Origin: Herbiconiux flava
GTDB lineage: Bacteria; Actinomycetota; Actinomycetes; Actinomycetales; Microbacteriaceae
Direction: 5' to 3'
Length of the DNA stretch: 64,000 nt
Assembly (NCBI RefSeq): GCF_013409865.1
Contig: NZ_JACCBM010000001.1
Coordinates: forward strand, 3,776,395 to 3,840,394
The notes under the pieces are model-generated. The model was not told where the DNA came from. It saw nothing but the letters and a program-made list of their open reading frames with translations, and searched no databases. Position 1 is the stretch's first letter, and every line of letters begins with the position of its first letter. The translations under genes were made by a program, and so were the position numbers. This document shows positions 11,306 through 20,284 of this stretch, one piece after another.

Positions 11306-12412
11306 TCAGCGGAGGTCGGCGGAGGCGCCGACGATCTCCTCGCGCACGCGGCGGAGGTCTTCGAGCAGGGAGCCGATCAGGATCCAGTGCTGCGGGTCGG
11401 GCACGATGGCCCGGAGCGGCGCGGTGAGCGCCGGCTCGAGGTCGACCGTCGACTCGTCGGGCGCCGTGCCCGCGGCGGCCTCGTCGAGCACGAGGCGCAG
11501 GTCGTGCGCGGCGCGGCGCAGTTCCTCCGCGATGGCGACGGCGTTCGGCTCCTCGGGCAGGGTGCGGTCGAAGTGGTCGGTGACCGCGCGGGCCATGCCG
11601 AGCACGCGGTTCGTGACGATGCCGAGCGTCGTCAGCAGCTCCGCGTTCTCGCGCAGCAGCTCGCGGTTCGCCGTGCGCCGCGGGTTGAAGCGCAGGCTCT
11701 CCTCGGCGGCGTCGACCGCCTTCTGCGCCTTCGACTGCATCGGGCGGAGGAGGCGGGCCTCCACCAGCATGCCGGTGCGGTAGGCCTCGTCGGTGGGGGC
11801 GCTCAGCACGGTGGCCAGGCTGTCCATCGTGGCGGCGATCTCCCGGCCGAGGCCGGTGACCGCCTCCCGCGCCGGCTTCAGCGCCACCGGGGGCACCACG
11901 AGCCAGTTGACCGCGACACCGATCAGCGCGCCGATCACCGTCTCGATGATCCGCTCGAACGCATAGCCCGGGGTCTGGGCGCCGATCGAGAGCACCAGCA
12001 TCGCGCTGATCGGGATCTGCACGGTCGAGGACTGCGGGAACCGCAGCGCCCAGCCGACGAGCAGCGACAGCACGATGGCCAGCAGGATCAGCCAGCTCGG
12101 CGCCCCGAACACGAGCGACACGAGGTAGGCGACCACGACGCCCGCGATCACGCCGATCGAGCGCTCGATCGCCCGGCTGAGCGACTGGTTGACGCTCGGC
12201 TGCACGACGATGATCGCGGCGATCGCACCGAACAGCGGCGGCTGGCCGCCCGAGACGAACGAGCAGACCGCCCAGGCGACGACCGCTGCCACCGCCGTCT
12301 TCAGCACCTGCAGCAGCGGGGTGCGGGAGGGCGCCTGGAAGGCCCTGGCCGGGGCGAGAGAAGCCCGGGCTACAGCGGCCCAGCGGCCGGGACGGGGCTG
12401 GTCGGACGTCAC
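11306..12412 (-). CDS. FUSC-family (aromatic acid exporter-like) membrane protein
   Basis: A 368-residue protein with an N-terminal block of about six hydrophobic helices (residues about 25-160) and a long helical cytoplasmic C-terminus. This is the half-size FUSC/ArAE architecture (PF13515-like). QPPLFGAIAAIIVVQPSVNQ is typical of the first repeat. Some relatives export aromatic acids; others have no known substrate. The GTG start at 12412 lacks a Shine-Dalgarno and looks leaderless. Confidence 0.8.
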   Translation of the reverse strand: MTSDQPRPGRWAAVARASLAPARAFQAPSRTPLLQVLKTAVAAVVAWAVCSFVSGGQPPLFGAIAAIIVVQPSVNQSLSRAIERSIGVIAGVVVAYLVSLVFGAPSWLILLAIVLSLLVGWALRFPQSSTVQIPISAMLVLSIGAQTPGYAFERIIETVIGALIGVAVNWLVVPPVALKPAREAVTGLGREIAATMDSLATVLSAPTDEAYRTGMLVEARLLRPMQSKAQKAVDAAEESLRFNPRRTANRELLRENAELLTTLGIVTNRVLGMARAVTDHFDRTLPEEPNAVAIAEELRRAAHDLRLVLDEAAAGTAPDESTVDLEPALTAPLRAIVPDPQHWILIGSLLEDLRRVREEIVGASADLR

Positions 12413-12418
12413 CCGTCC

Positions 12419-12424
12419 AGCCTA
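12419..12424 (-). promoter_or_regulatory. -10 box for the FUSC gene
   Basis: TAGGCT is followed by 6 nt and the GTG start at 12412: leaderless layout. Confidence 0.5.
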
Positions 12425-12501
12425 GGCGGGCATCCGGATGCTCGCTCGAACGCCCGCGCAGGTGGAGGCGACCGGCGCGGAGGGCATCCGCCGGGCAGCC
12501 G

Positions 12502-13023
12502 TCAGGAGGCGGTGGTGCCGAGCTGCTCGGCGGGCTCGACGCGGGGCAGCGTGACGCGGGGCGCCCGCGGACGGTGCTCGCCGAACACCCAGACGCGATA
12601 GAGCACGAAGCGGAACAGCGAGCCGAGCGCGAGCCCGATCACGTTGCCCGAGATGTTGTCGGCGAGCAGCGAGGTGAATCCCAGGACGTAGTGCGAGAAC
12701 CACAGGCAGGCCAGGCCGATGCCCGTGCCGATGACGCTGACGACGAAGAACTCGATGCTCTCGCGCAGCATGTCGGAGCGGCGGCGGTGCCGGAACGTCC
12801 AGTACCGGTTGCCGAGCCAGTTGACCACGATGGCCAGCGACGCCGAGATGAGCTTGGCGATCAGCGGACCCTCGTGCAGCTGCGCCGGAGCCAGCACCGT
12901 CACCACGAGGAGGTTGAACACCGCCAGATCGACGATGAAGCCGAGGCCCCCGACCATGCCGAACCGGACGACCTCGAAGAAGAGGACGCGGAGTCGCGAC
13001 GGCGACGCGGGGGCACTGCTCAT
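12502..13023 (-). CDS. GtrA-family membrane protein
   Basis: A 173-residue protein with four predicted helices, matching GtrA (PF04138). Relatives flip or present polyprenyl-phosphate-linked sugars. FGMVGGLGFIVDLAVFNLL is the first helix, NWLGNRYWTFRHRRRSDM the conserved first loop, and FRFVLYRVWVF the last helix. It is divergent from a polyprenol-phosphate mannose synthase, the usual partner enzyme of GtrA proteins, suggesting it handles mannosyl-phosphoryl-polyprenol. The start is uncertain: ATG 13023 has a poor ribosome site, and ATG 13050 would add nine residues. Confidence 0.85.
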   Translation of the reverse strand: MSSAPASPSRLRVLFFEVVRFGMVGGLGFIVDLAVFNLLVVTVLAPAQLHEGPLIAKLISASLAIVVNWLGNRYWTFRHRRRSDMLRESIEFFVVSVIGTGIGLACLWFSHYVLGFTSLLADNISGNVIGLALGSLFRFVLYRVWVFGEHRPRAPRVTLPRVEPAEQLGTTAS

Positions 13024-13188
13024 GGGTGATCTACCATTCCTGACGTTCATGGCGCGAAGAAGTACGCAAAAGAGAACTTTGTGTATCTTCGAGGCCAATG
13101 CTGAGCGTAGCTGGGGAAAATGAACGGAAAGCGACGATAGGGTTCTGAACGCTCCCGAGAAGGGGACGCCTGACGGATTGAAGGAACA

Positions 13189-13944
13189 GTGGCGAAGACG
13201 ATCGTCGTGATACCGACCTACAACGAGATCGCCTCGATCGCAAGCGTGATCGATCGCATCCATCTCACGACGGCCGGGACGCACGTGCTGATCGTCGACG
13301 ACAACTCCCCCGACGGCACCGGTCGCCTCGCCGACGAGCTCGCCGCCGCCGACGAGCGCGTGCACGTGCTGCACCGCTCCGAGAAGAACGGCCTCGGCGC
13401 CGCCTACGGGGCCGGCTTCGCCTGGGCGCTCGAGCGCGATTACGACTACGTCGTCGAGATGGACGCCGACGGCTCGCACCAGCCCGAGGAGCTCCCCCGC
13501 CTGATCGGCCTGCTCGACGGCGGCGACGACATGGGCATCGGCACCCGGTGGATCCCGGGTGGCACCATCGTCAACTGGCCGCTGCACCGCAAGCTCATCT
13601 CGCGCGCCGGCACCTTCTACTCCCGGGTGATGCTGCGCTCACGGCTGCACGACCTGACCAGCGGCTACCGCGGCTTCCGCGCCGAGGCTCTGCGCTCCGT
13701 CGACTTCACCCGCGTGGCCTCGCAGGGCTACTGCTTCCAGATCGAGATGGCGTGGCAGTTCGAGCGCTCCGGGGCCCGGGTCGGCGAGTTCCCGATCACC
13801 TTCATCGAGCGCGCCGAGGGCGTATCGAAGATGTCGACGGGCATCGTCGTGGAGGCGCTGACGAAGGTCACGCTGTGGGGGCTCGCGAGCGCCGTCGGGC
13901 GCGCCCCGGCGCCGCTGCCGCTCCGCGCCGACGTCGCCCGCTGA
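13189..13944 (+). CDS. ppm1: Polyprenol monophosphomannose synthase
   Basis: A 251-residue GT2 glycosyltransferase that transfers mannose from GDP-mannose to polyprenol phosphate, the lipid donor for lipoglycans and protein O-mannosylation. VVIPTYNE at the N-terminus, VDDNSPDGTG, the metal motif EMDADGSHQP and SGYRGFRAEAL are diagnostic of DPM1-type enzymes. The single-domain form lacks the acyltransferase domain of mycobacterial Ppm1. The GTG start follows AAGGAACA. It links functionally to manC and the mannosyltransferase near 3 kb. Confidence 0.92.
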   Translation: MAKTIVVIPTYNEIASIASVIDRIHLTTAGTHVLIVDDNSPDGTGRLADELAAADERVHVLHRSEKNGLGAAYGAGFAWALERDYDYVVEMDADGSHQPEELPRLIGLLDGGDDMGIGTRWIPGGTIVNWPLHRKLISRAGTFYSRVMLRSRLHDLTSGYRGFRAEALRSVDFTRVASQGYCFQIEMAWQFERSGARVGEFPITFIERAEGVSKMSTGIVVEALTKVTLWGLASAVGRAPAPLPLRADVAR

Positions 13945-14010
13945 CGCGTCCAGCGGCTGCCCTCGCGTCGCCCGATGACGGGAATCCGGCGGGCTCACCG
14001 GCGGAGAGGG

Positions 14011-14016
14011 TATAAC
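14011..14016 (+). promoter_or_regulatory. -10 box of the riboflavin operon
   Basis: TATAAC lies about 15 nt before the first conserved base of the FMN riboswitch, the right place for a start site near 14023. No good -35 is seen. Confidence 0.5.
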
Positions 14017-14030
14017 TGGATATGTAACGT

Positions 14031-14173
14031 GCTCCGGGGTCAGTGAGATTCTGAACCGGCGGTGACAGTCCGCGAACCTCAGACGCTGCTCGCAGCGTCT
14101 GAGGTTGATCCGGTGGAATTCCGGAACCGACGGTGATGGCGTGGTCGAACGACCCCGTCTAGTCCGGATGAGA
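14031..14173 (+). ncRNA. FMN riboswitch (RFN element)
   Basis: The conserved blocks are all present in order: GGGGTCAGTGAGATTC, GAACCGGCGGTGACAGTCCG, a variable stem (CCTCAGACGCTG pairing with CAGCGTCTGAGG), GATCCGGTGGAATTCCGG, AACCGACGGTG and AGTCCGGATGAGAG. Established role: FMN binding shuts down downstream riboflavin genes. It lies 80 nt before ribD. A second hairpin follows at 14182-14207 and may be the expression platform. Confidence 0.96.
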
Positions 14174-14181
14174 GGCGCACG

Positions 14182-14207
14182 GGTGGTTCCGCGATGGGCG
14201 GACCACC
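14182..14207 (+). promoter_or_regulatory. Putative expression-platform hairpin of the riboswitch
   Basis: GGTGGTTCCGC (14182-14192) pairs with GGCGGACCACC (14197-14207) around GATG. There is no U-run, so translational control or Rho-type termination is more likely than an intrinsic terminator. Confidence 0.5.
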
Positions 14208-14254
14208 GGCGCTTGCGCTGCCATCCCCGGAGACCGTCGGAAGACGAGGACCGG

Positions 14255-15340
14255 ATGAAGAACGCGAGCGACACCACGGCAGACGCCGAGGTCACCGCGC
14301 TGCACCGCGCCCTCGAGCTGTCGCTCCGTGGCCCCCGGCACGGGGTGAACCCGCAGGTCGGCTGCGTGCTGCTGTCCCCCTCGGGCGAGGTGCTCGGCGA
14401 GGGCTGGCACCGCGGCGCCGGCACCCCGCACGCCGAGGTCGCGGCCCTGGCCTCGGCCGCCGAGGTGCACGGGCCCGAGGCGGCCCGGGGCGCCACCGCC
14501 GTCGTCACCCTCGAGCCCTGCGACCACCACGGCCGCACCGGCCCCTGCAGCGTCGCCCTGATCGAGGCCGGCGTCGCCCGCGTCGTCTACGGTGCGGCCG
14601 ACCCGGGCCGGGCGTCCTCGGGCGGGGCCGAGCGGATGCGCGCGGCCGGCCTCGAGGTCGTCGCCGGGGTCGAGGCGGCCGCCGTCGAGGAGGCGATCCG
14701 TCCCTGGCTCACGGCCGTGCGCCACCACCGCCCCTTCGTCACGGTCAAATGGGCCTCGAGCCTCGACGGCCGCGCGGCCGCCGCCGACGGCTCCAGCCGC
14801 TGGATCACCGGGCCGGAGGCCCGGGCCGACGTGCACCGGCGCCGCGCCGACGCCGACGCGATCGTGGTGGGCATCGGCACGGTGCTCGCCGACGATCCGG
14901 AGCTGACCGCGCGGGGCGAGAACGGCCTGCTGCCTCATCAGCCGGCACCCGTCGTGCTCGGGCGGCGGGCGGTTCCCGACGGCGCGCGGCTGCACGCGCA
15001 TCCGCTGGCCCTTCGCCGATTCGACGGGCATGACCTCGACGCCGTGCTCGGCGCGCTCTACGACGACGAGGTGCGCTCGGTGTTCGTGGAGGGAGGGCCG
15101 ACACTGGCCAGCGCGTTCCTCGCCGCCGGGCTCGCCGACGAGCTCGTCGTGTACCTCGCCCCGACCCTGATCGGCGGGCCGTTCACCGCGCTCGGCGAGC
15201 TCGGCGTCGGCAGCATGGACGCGCAGCGCCGCCTCACCATCACCGGGGTGGACCGCCTCGGCGACGACCTGCGGATCGTCGCCCGGCCGGCCACCACCAC
15301 CGACACCTCGGCGACCGCCCCGGCCGCCACGAAGGAGTAG
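14255..15340 (+). CDS. ribD: Bifunctional riboflavin deaminase/reductase RibD
   Basis: A 361-residue enzyme for two early riboflavin steps: pyrimidine deamination, then NADPH-dependent ribosyl reduction. The N-terminal CMP/dCMP deaminase domain has the zinc site HAEVAAL and PCDHHGRTGPC. The C-terminal RibD_C reductase domain starts near VTVKWASSLDGRAA and contains FVEGGPTLASAFL. ATG 14255 is chosen because GAGGA lies 4 nt upstream; the longer frame runs back into the riboswitch. First gene of the operon and directly controlled by the FMN aptamer. Confidence 0.94.
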   Translation: MKNASDTTADAEVTALHRALELSLRGPRHGVNPQVGCVLLSPSGEVLGEGWHRGAGTPHAEVAALASAAEVHGPEAARGATAVVTLEPCDHHGRTGPCSVALIEAGVARVVYGAADPGRASSGGAERMRAAGLEVVAGVEAAAVEEAIRPWLTAVRHHRPFVTVKWASSLDGRAAAADGSSRWITGPEARADVHRRRADADAIVVGIGTVLADDPELTARGENGLLPHQPAPVVLGRRAVPDGARLHAHPLALRRFDGHDLDAVLGALYDDEVRSVFVEGGPTLASAFLAAGLADELVVYLAPTLIGGPFTALGELGVGSMDAQRRLTITGVDRLGDDLRIVARPATTTDTSATAPAATKE

Positions 15341-15344
15341 AGCG

Positions 15345-16019
15345 ATGTTCACCGGAATCATCGAGGAGCTGGGCGAGATCGTCGCCCTCGAGCACACCGC
15401 CGACGCCGCCGTGATCACGGTGCGCGCCCCGCTCGCCGTGAGCGACGCCCGGCACGGCGACTCCATCGCCGTCTCCGGCGTCTGCCTGACCGTGGTCGAC
15501 CGGACGCCCGACAGCTTCCGCGCCGACGTGATGGCGCAGACGCTGCGCATGTCGACCCTCGGCGAGCTCGCCCCCGGCAGCCGCGTCAATCTCGAGCGCG
15601 CCGCCCGCGTCGGCGACCGGCTGGGCGGTCACATCGTGCAGGGCCACGTCGACGGCACGGCCGAGGTGCTGAGTGTGACGCCCGGCGAGGCGTGGAGCGT
15701 GCTGCGCTTCTCGCTGCCCGACGGCCTCGCCGCGCTCGTGGTCGACAAGGGCTCGATCTCGGTGGCGGGGGTCTCGCTGACCGTGTCCGACGTGTCGCCG
15801 GCCGAGGCCGGAGACCCGTTCTGGTTCGAGGTCTCGCTCATCCCCGAGACGCTCGCCGCCACCACCCTCGGTGCGCTGGCCCCGGGAGACCGCGTCAACC
15901 TCGAGACCGACGTGCTCGCCCGGCACGTGCAGCGGCTCGTCGCCCTCGGCTCGCCGACGGCACCCGGTACGCCGACGGCAGCCGAGTCGCCGACCGCCCC
16001 GGAAGGGATCGCGTCATGA
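15345..16019 (+). CDS. ribE: Riboflavin synthase alpha chain
   Basis: A 224-residue protein with two tandem lumazine-binding domains that dismutates two 6,7-dimethyl-8-ribityllumazine molecules to riboflavin. MFTGIIEELGEI is the classic N-terminus, GDSIAVSGVCLTV marks the first barrel and GSISVAGVSLTV the second. AAGGAG precedes the ATG. The tail after residue 200 is rich in Pro, Thr and Ala with PTA repeats. It overlaps ribBA by 4 nt (ATGA). Confidence 0.96.
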   Translation: MFTGIIEELGEIVALEHTADAAVITVRAPLAVSDARHGDSIAVSGVCLTVVDRTPDSFRADVMAQTLRMSTLGELAPGSRVNLERAARVGDRLGGHIVQGHVDGTAEVLSVTPGEAWSVLRFSLPDGLAALVVDKGSISVAGVSLTVSDVSPAEAGDPFWFEVSLIPETLAATTLGALAPGDRVNLETDVLARHVQRLVALGSPTAPGTPTAAESPTAPEGIAS

Positions 16020-17317
16020 CCCCCGTCTTCTCCCCCATGAGCGAGGTGCTCGACGCCCTCCGCGCCGGCAAGCCGGTGCTCGTCTCCGACGCCGCCGACC
16101 GCGAGAACGAGGGCGACGCGATCCTGTCGGCCGCCCTGGCCTCGCCCGAGTGGATCGCCTGGATGGTGCGGAACACCTCCGGCTACCTCTGCGCCCCCAT
16201 GCCCGACAGCCGCGCCGACGAGCTCGCGCTGCCCCTCATGGTCGTCAACAACGAGGACACCCGGCGCACCGCCTACACGATCACGATCGACGCCGCCTCG
16301 GGCATCACCACCGGCATCGACGCGCACGACCGCTCCCGCACGCTGAACCTGCTGGCCGACTCCGCGTCGACGCCCGCGAGCTTCATCCGCCCCGGGCACG
16401 TGGTGCCCCTGCGTGCCGTGCCGGGCGGGGTGCGGCAGCGCCCCGGGCACACTGAGGCCGCCGTCGACCTGATGCTGCTCGCCGGGCTCGCCCCGGTCGG
16501 TGTCATCGGCGAGATGATGTCGCACGACGGCTCGGCGATGAAGCTCGACGAGCTGCGCGAGGTCGCCCGCACCGAGGGGCTGCCCATCACGACGATCGCG
16601 CTGATGGTGCAGCATCTGAATGAGCTCGACGCCGCACCAGCGGTTCCGGATGCTCCGCCCCTCACCGTCGCGGAAGCCGCCGCCGTCGATCTGGCCGGCG
16701 CCCCCTCCGACGCCGCCCCGCGGGTGCAGTTCGAGGTCGAGACCACCGTGCCCACCACGCACGGCGCACTGCGGATGCGGGCCTACCGCGATCTGGTGAC
16801 CGGCGCCGACCACGTCGCCATCCTGTCCGGCGACCTCGCGGCCGATCCGCGCGGCCCGATCGTGCGGGTGCACTCGGAGTGCCTGACCGGCGAGGCGTTC
16901 GGCTCGCTGAAGTGCGAGTGCGGCCCGCAGCTCGACGCGGCGCTCGACCGGATCGCGGCCGACGGCGGCGTGGTGATCTACCTGCGCGGCCACGAGGGCC
17001 GGGGCATCGGGCTGATCAACAAGCTGCGCGCCTACCGGCTGCAGGAGGACGGGCTCGACACGCTCGACGCCAACGTGGCGCTCGGTCTGCCCGCGGATGC
17101 GCGGGACTACGGCGCCGCAGTGGCGATCCTGAACGATCTGGGGGCGCCGCGCATCCGTCTGCTCACCAACAACCCCGACAAGGTCGCGCAGCTCGAGGCG
17201 CACGGCATCGAGGTCGCCGACCGCGAGCCGCTGATCGTCGGCGCCGGGGACTTCAACCGGAACTACCTCGACACCAAGCGCGACCGCATGGGGCACGTGC
17301 TGCCCGGCGCGCACTGA
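16016..17317 (+). CDS. ribBA: Bifunctional DHBP synthase / GTP cyclohydrolase II
   Basis: A 433-residue fusion supplying both precursors of the lumazine. The N-terminal RibB domain (about 1-205) shows [23 protein letters not shown] and [11 protein letters not shown]. The C-terminal RibA domain (about 235-425) has [18 protein letters not shown] (zinc cysteines), [10 protein letters not shown] and the closing DTKRDRMGH. The linker is alanine- and proline-rich. The start ATG overlaps the ribE stop. Confidence 0.96.
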   Translation: MTPVFSPMSEVLDALRAGKPVLVSDAADRENEGDAILSAALASPEWIAWMVRNTSGYLCAPMPDSRADELALPLMVVNNEDTRRTAYTITIDAASGITTGIDAHDRSRTLNLLADSASTPASFIRPGHVVPLRAVPGGVRQRPGHTEAAVDLMLLAGLAPVGVIGEMMSHDGSAMKLDELREVARTEGLPITTIALMVQHLNELDAAPAVPDAPPLTVAEAAAVDLAGAPSDAAPRVQFEVETTVPTTHGALRMRAYRDLVTGADHVAILSGDLAADPRGPIVRVHSECLTGEAFGSLKCECGPQLDAALDRIAADGGVVIYLRGHEGRGIGLINKLRAYRLQEDGLDTLDANVALGLPADARDYGAAVAILNDLGAPRIRLLTNNPDKVAQLEAHGIEVADREPLIVGAGDFNRNYLDTKRDRMGHVLPGAH

Positions 17318-17363
17318 CCAGACCCCTGAACCGACCCACCCCACCCCCGAAAGGACGCACGCC

Positions 17364-17840
17364 ATGAGCGGAGCCGGAGCACCCCAGAAGATGAGCGACC
17401 TCGACGGGACGGGGCTGAAGATCACCATCGTCGCCGGAACCTGGCACACCGTCATCACCGACGGACTGCTCGCCGGTGCCCGCTCGACGCTCGAGAAGGC
17501 GAACGTCGAGATCTCGGAGCTGCGGGTGGCGGGCAGCTTCGAGCTGCCGGTGGTGTCGAAGGCGGCACTCGAGGCCGGGGCCGACGCGGTCGTGGCGCTC
17601 GGCGTGATCATCCGCGGCGGCACCCCGCACTTCGAGTACGTCTCGGACGCGGCGACCTCGGGGCTGACGCAGGTGAGCATCCTGACCGGGAAGCCGGTGG
17701 GCTTCGGCGTGCTGACGCTCGACACCGAGCAGCAGGGACTCGACCGAGCCGGGCTGCCCGGGTCGAAGGAGGACAAGGGCGCCGAGGCGGCCGAGGCCGC
17801 CATCGCGACGGCGCTGACGCTGCGCGCGCTGCGCGGCTAG
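17364..17840 (+). CDS. ribH: 6,7-dimethyl-8-ribityllumazine synthase
   Basis: A 158-residue lumazine synthase that condenses the RibA/RibD product with dihydroxybutanone phosphate and usually assembles into pentamers or capsids. Typical features are [17 protein letters not shown], the [11 protein letters not shown] segment, [16 protein letters not shown] and [18 protein letters not shown] precedes the ATG. It completes the FMN-controlled operon. A 17-bp duplication covers its stop codon. Confidence 0.95.
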   Translation: MSGAGAPQKMSDLDGTGLKITIVAGTWHTVITDGLLAGARSTLEKANVEISELRVAGSFELPVVSKAALEAGADAVVALGVIIRGGTPHFEYVSDAATSGLTQVSILTGKPVGFGVLTLDTEQQGLDRAGLPGSKEDKGAEAAEAAIATALTLRALRG

Positions 17841-17859
17841 CGGCGCTGCGCGGCTAGCG
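17826..17859. repeat. 17-bp tandem duplication across the ribH stop codon
   Basis: GCGCTGCGCGGCTAGCG occurs at 17826-17842 and 17843-17859. The first unit contains the ribH stop (17838-17840). It is probably a recent slippage event and leaves the protein unchanged. Confidence 0.75.
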
Positions 17860-17896
17860 GGGCGGCGCGCGCGGCGCGCTCAGCGGGCGGCCGGCG

Positions 17897-18709
17897 TCAG
17901 GGCTGCGCGCCCACCCACCCCACCGAGGCGGCGGCCGCCGTCGACGCCGCCTGCATCGCGTCGGCGTCGCTGAAGCCCGCGGCGAGCGCCGCCGCCAGCG
18001 TGCCGCAGTAGCAGTCGCCGGCCCCGGTGGTGTCGACCACGGTCGTCACCGCACCGGCCGGCACCTCGGCCGCACCCCAGCGCGACCCCCGGGAGCCGAG
18101 GGTGACGAGCACCGATCGAGGCGCGAGTCCGTCGGCGCCGAGCTGCTCGTTCTCGTGCTCGTTCACCACCACCGGGTCGGCGAGGTCGAGCACGTCGGTC
18201 GGAAGCGCGGCGTAGGGCGCCAGGTTCAGCACGACGCGGGCCCCCTGGGCAGCGGCGATCCGCGCGGCCTCGGCCACCACCTCGAGCGAGACCTCGAGCG
18301 AGGCGAGCAGCACGTCGCCGGGCGCGAGCGAGCGCAGCGGGGCGAGATCGCCGGTGGTCACGCGCGCATTGGCGCCCGGCGAGACGATGATCGTGTTCTC
18401 ACCGGCGGCGTCGACCGCGATCGCGGCGTGACCCGTGGCGACGCCCGGAGTGCGCCCGATGTGGGTCGTGTCGATCTGGTACTGGGCCAGCCGGCGGAGG
18501 TACGCGTCTCCGTCGGCGTCGTCGCCGACCCGCCCCACGAAGCCGACCTTGGCACCCGCGCGGGCCGCCGCGACGGCCTGGTTCGCGCCCTTCCCGCCGA
18601 AGTGCTTCACGAGGTCGCCGCCGAGCAGCGTCTCACCCGGCCGGGGGTGCCGCTCGACCGTCACCGTCGAGTCGATGTTCAGCGAACCGAGAACGACCAC
18701 CACGCCCAT
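17897..18709 (-). CDS. rbsK: Ribokinase (PfkB family)
   Basis: A 270-residue sugar kinase that phosphorylates ribose with ATP. It shows the N-terminal GSLNIDSTVTV, the GG motif FGGKGANQAVAAARAGA, and the C-terminal anion hole and catalytic base DTTGAGDCYCGTL. It is about 30 residues shorter than typical ribokinases, mainly in loops, with all motifs intact. AAGGAGG lies 6 nt before the ATG. It is divergent from an MHS-type transporter; the sugar could be another pentose or a nucleoside-derived ribose. Confidence 0.88.
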   Translation of the reverse strand: MGVVVVLGSLNIDSTVTVERHPRPGETLLGGDLVKHFGGKGANQAVAAARAGAKVGFVGRVGDDADGDAYLRRLAQYQIDTTHIGRTPGVATGHAAIAVDAAGENTIIVSPGANARVTTGDLAPLRSLAPGDVLLASLEVSLEVVAEAARIAAAQGARVVLNLAPYAALPTDVLDLADPVVVNEHENEQLGADGLAPRSVLVTLGSRGSRWGAAEVPAGAVTTVVDTTGAGDCYCGTLAAALAAGFSDADAMQAASTAAAASVGWVGAQP

Positions 18710-18753
18710 CAGGGCCTCCTTCGTCAGACGTACCTGAGCATCCTACGGGGGCG

Positions 18754-18759
18754 TAAAAT
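18754..18759 (+). promoter_or_regulatory. -10 box ahead of the MHS transporter
   Basis: TAAAAT, close to consensus, lies in the 166-bp divergent gap between rbsK and the transporter, giving a leader of about 110 nt. No good -35 is visible. Confidence 0.4.
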
Positions 18760-18875
18760 GGCTCTTCGCGAGCGAACCTCGCCCCTTGCCTCCGCCTCCC
18801 CCAGCTGGTCACGACCACGCGCCCGATCGGCGCCCTCAGCCGGGATGCCCTCCACCTGCTCTGTGAGAGACCTCC

Positions 18876-20273
18876 ATGTCATCCACCACCGTCGACGCGC
18901 CGCCCACGACTCCCCGGAACACCCGGGGCCGCGTCATCCTGGCGAGCCTGATCGGCACGTCGATCGAGTTCTACGACTTCTACGTCTACGCCACCGCCGC
19001 CGTGCTGGTGTTCCCGACGCTGTTCTTCGCGAACTCCGATCCCACCATCTCCCTGCTGTCGTCGTTCGCCGTCTTCGGCGTCGCGTTCGTGGCCCGCCCC
19101 GTCGGCTCGATCGTCTTCGGACACTTCGGCGACCGCATCGGCCGCAAGCGCACCCTCGTGGCCTCACTGCTCACGATGGGCATCGCGACCGTGCTGATCG
19201 GCGCGCTGCCGACCGGCCAGACCCCGGGCTGGGAGATCCTCGCACCGGGCTTCCTCGTGCTCTTCCGCTTCTGCCAGGGCCTCGGCCTCGGCGGCGAGTG
19301 GTCGGGCGCCGCGCTGCTCGCGACCGAGAACGCCCCGAAGGGCCGCCGCGCGATCTACGGCACCTTCCCGCAGCTGGGTGCGCCGATCGGCTTCATCATC
19401 GCGAACGTGGTCTTCCTCATCCTGAGCACCACGCTCTCGACCGAGGCATTCCTCGCCTGGGGCTGGCGCGTGCCGTTCCTCGCCAGCGCCGTGCTCGTGA
19501 TCATCGGCCTCTACGTGCGGTTCAAGCTCGTCGAGACGCCCGCCTTCACCCGCGTCGTCGAGAAGGGCGAGGTGGCCAAGCTGCCGCTCGCCCGCGTGTT
19601 CAAGACCAGCTGGCGCCCGCTCATCCTCGGCACCTTCATCATGCTGGCCACCTACGTGCTGTTCTACCTGATGACCACGTTCACGCTGACCTTCGGCACC
19701 ACGGCCTCCTCGGTCGAGAACGCCCAGGCCGCGGCCGACGCCGCCGGCAAGCCGTTCGACGCCTCGAGCTTCGTGCCCGGGCTCGGTTACAGCCGCAACG
19801 ACTTCCTGATCATGCTCGTCGTCGGCTGCGTGTTCTTCGGCATCTTCACCCTGGTCTCCGGCCCCCTGGCCGAGCGCTTCGGCCGCCGCATGACGCTGAT
19901 CTGGACCACGATCGGCATCGCCGCCTTCGGCCTGCTGTTCGTGCCCCTGTTCGCGGGCGGCTTCGTCGGCGTGATGACCCTGCTGATCGTCGGCTTCACC
20001 CTGATGGGGCTGACGTTCGGGCCGATGGGCTCGCAGCTGCCCGAGCTCTTCCCCGCCAACGTGCGGTACACCGGCTCGGCCATCAGCTACAACGTCGCGT
20101 CGATCCTCGGCGCAGCGGTCGCCCCCTTCATCGCGGTGGCGCTCTGGCAGGCGGCCGACGGCTCGCCCGCACTGGTGGGCAACTACCTCTCGCTGATGGC
20201 GCTGATCACGCTCGGTGCGCTGATCATCAGCCGGGAGACCCGCGACGTGGAGTTCGACACCCGCCTCACCTGA
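18876..20273 (+). CDS. MHS-family MFS transporter
   Basis: A 465-residue, 12-helix transporter of the metabolite:H+ symporter group (ProP/ShiA/KgtP relatives). GTSIEFYDFYVYATAAVLVF is the hallmark first helix, GHFGDRIGRKRTL the loop 2-3 MFS signature, and FCQGLGLGGEWSGAALLATE the helix-4 motif. The substrate may be an organic acid, betaine or similar and is not determinable here. The ABC exporter gene starts 11 nt after the stop, so the two are probably co-transcribed. Confidence 0.88.
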   Translation: MSSTTVDAPPTTPRNTRGRVILASLIGTSIEFYDFYVYATAAVLVFPTLFFANSDPTISLLSSFAVFGVAFVARPVGSIVFGHFGDRIGRKRTLVASLLTMGIATVLIGALPTGQTPGWEILAPGFLVLFRFCQGLGLGGEWSGAALLATENAPKGRRAIYGTFPQLGAPIGFIIANVVFLILSTTLSTEAFLAWGWRVPFLASAVLVIIGLYVRFKLVETPAFTRVVEKGEVAKLPLARVFKTSWRPLILGTFIMLATYVLFYLMTTFTLTFGTTASSVENAQAAADAAGKPFDASSFVPGLGYSRNDFLIMLVVGCVFFGIFTLVSGPLAERFGRRMTLIWTTIGIAAFGLLFVPLFAGGFVGVMTLLIVGFTLMGLTFGPMGSQLPELFPANVRYTGSAISYNVASILGAAVAPFIAVALWQAADGSPALVGNYLSLMALITLGALIISRETRDVEFDTRLT

Positions 20274-20284
20274 GAAAGTAGAGC

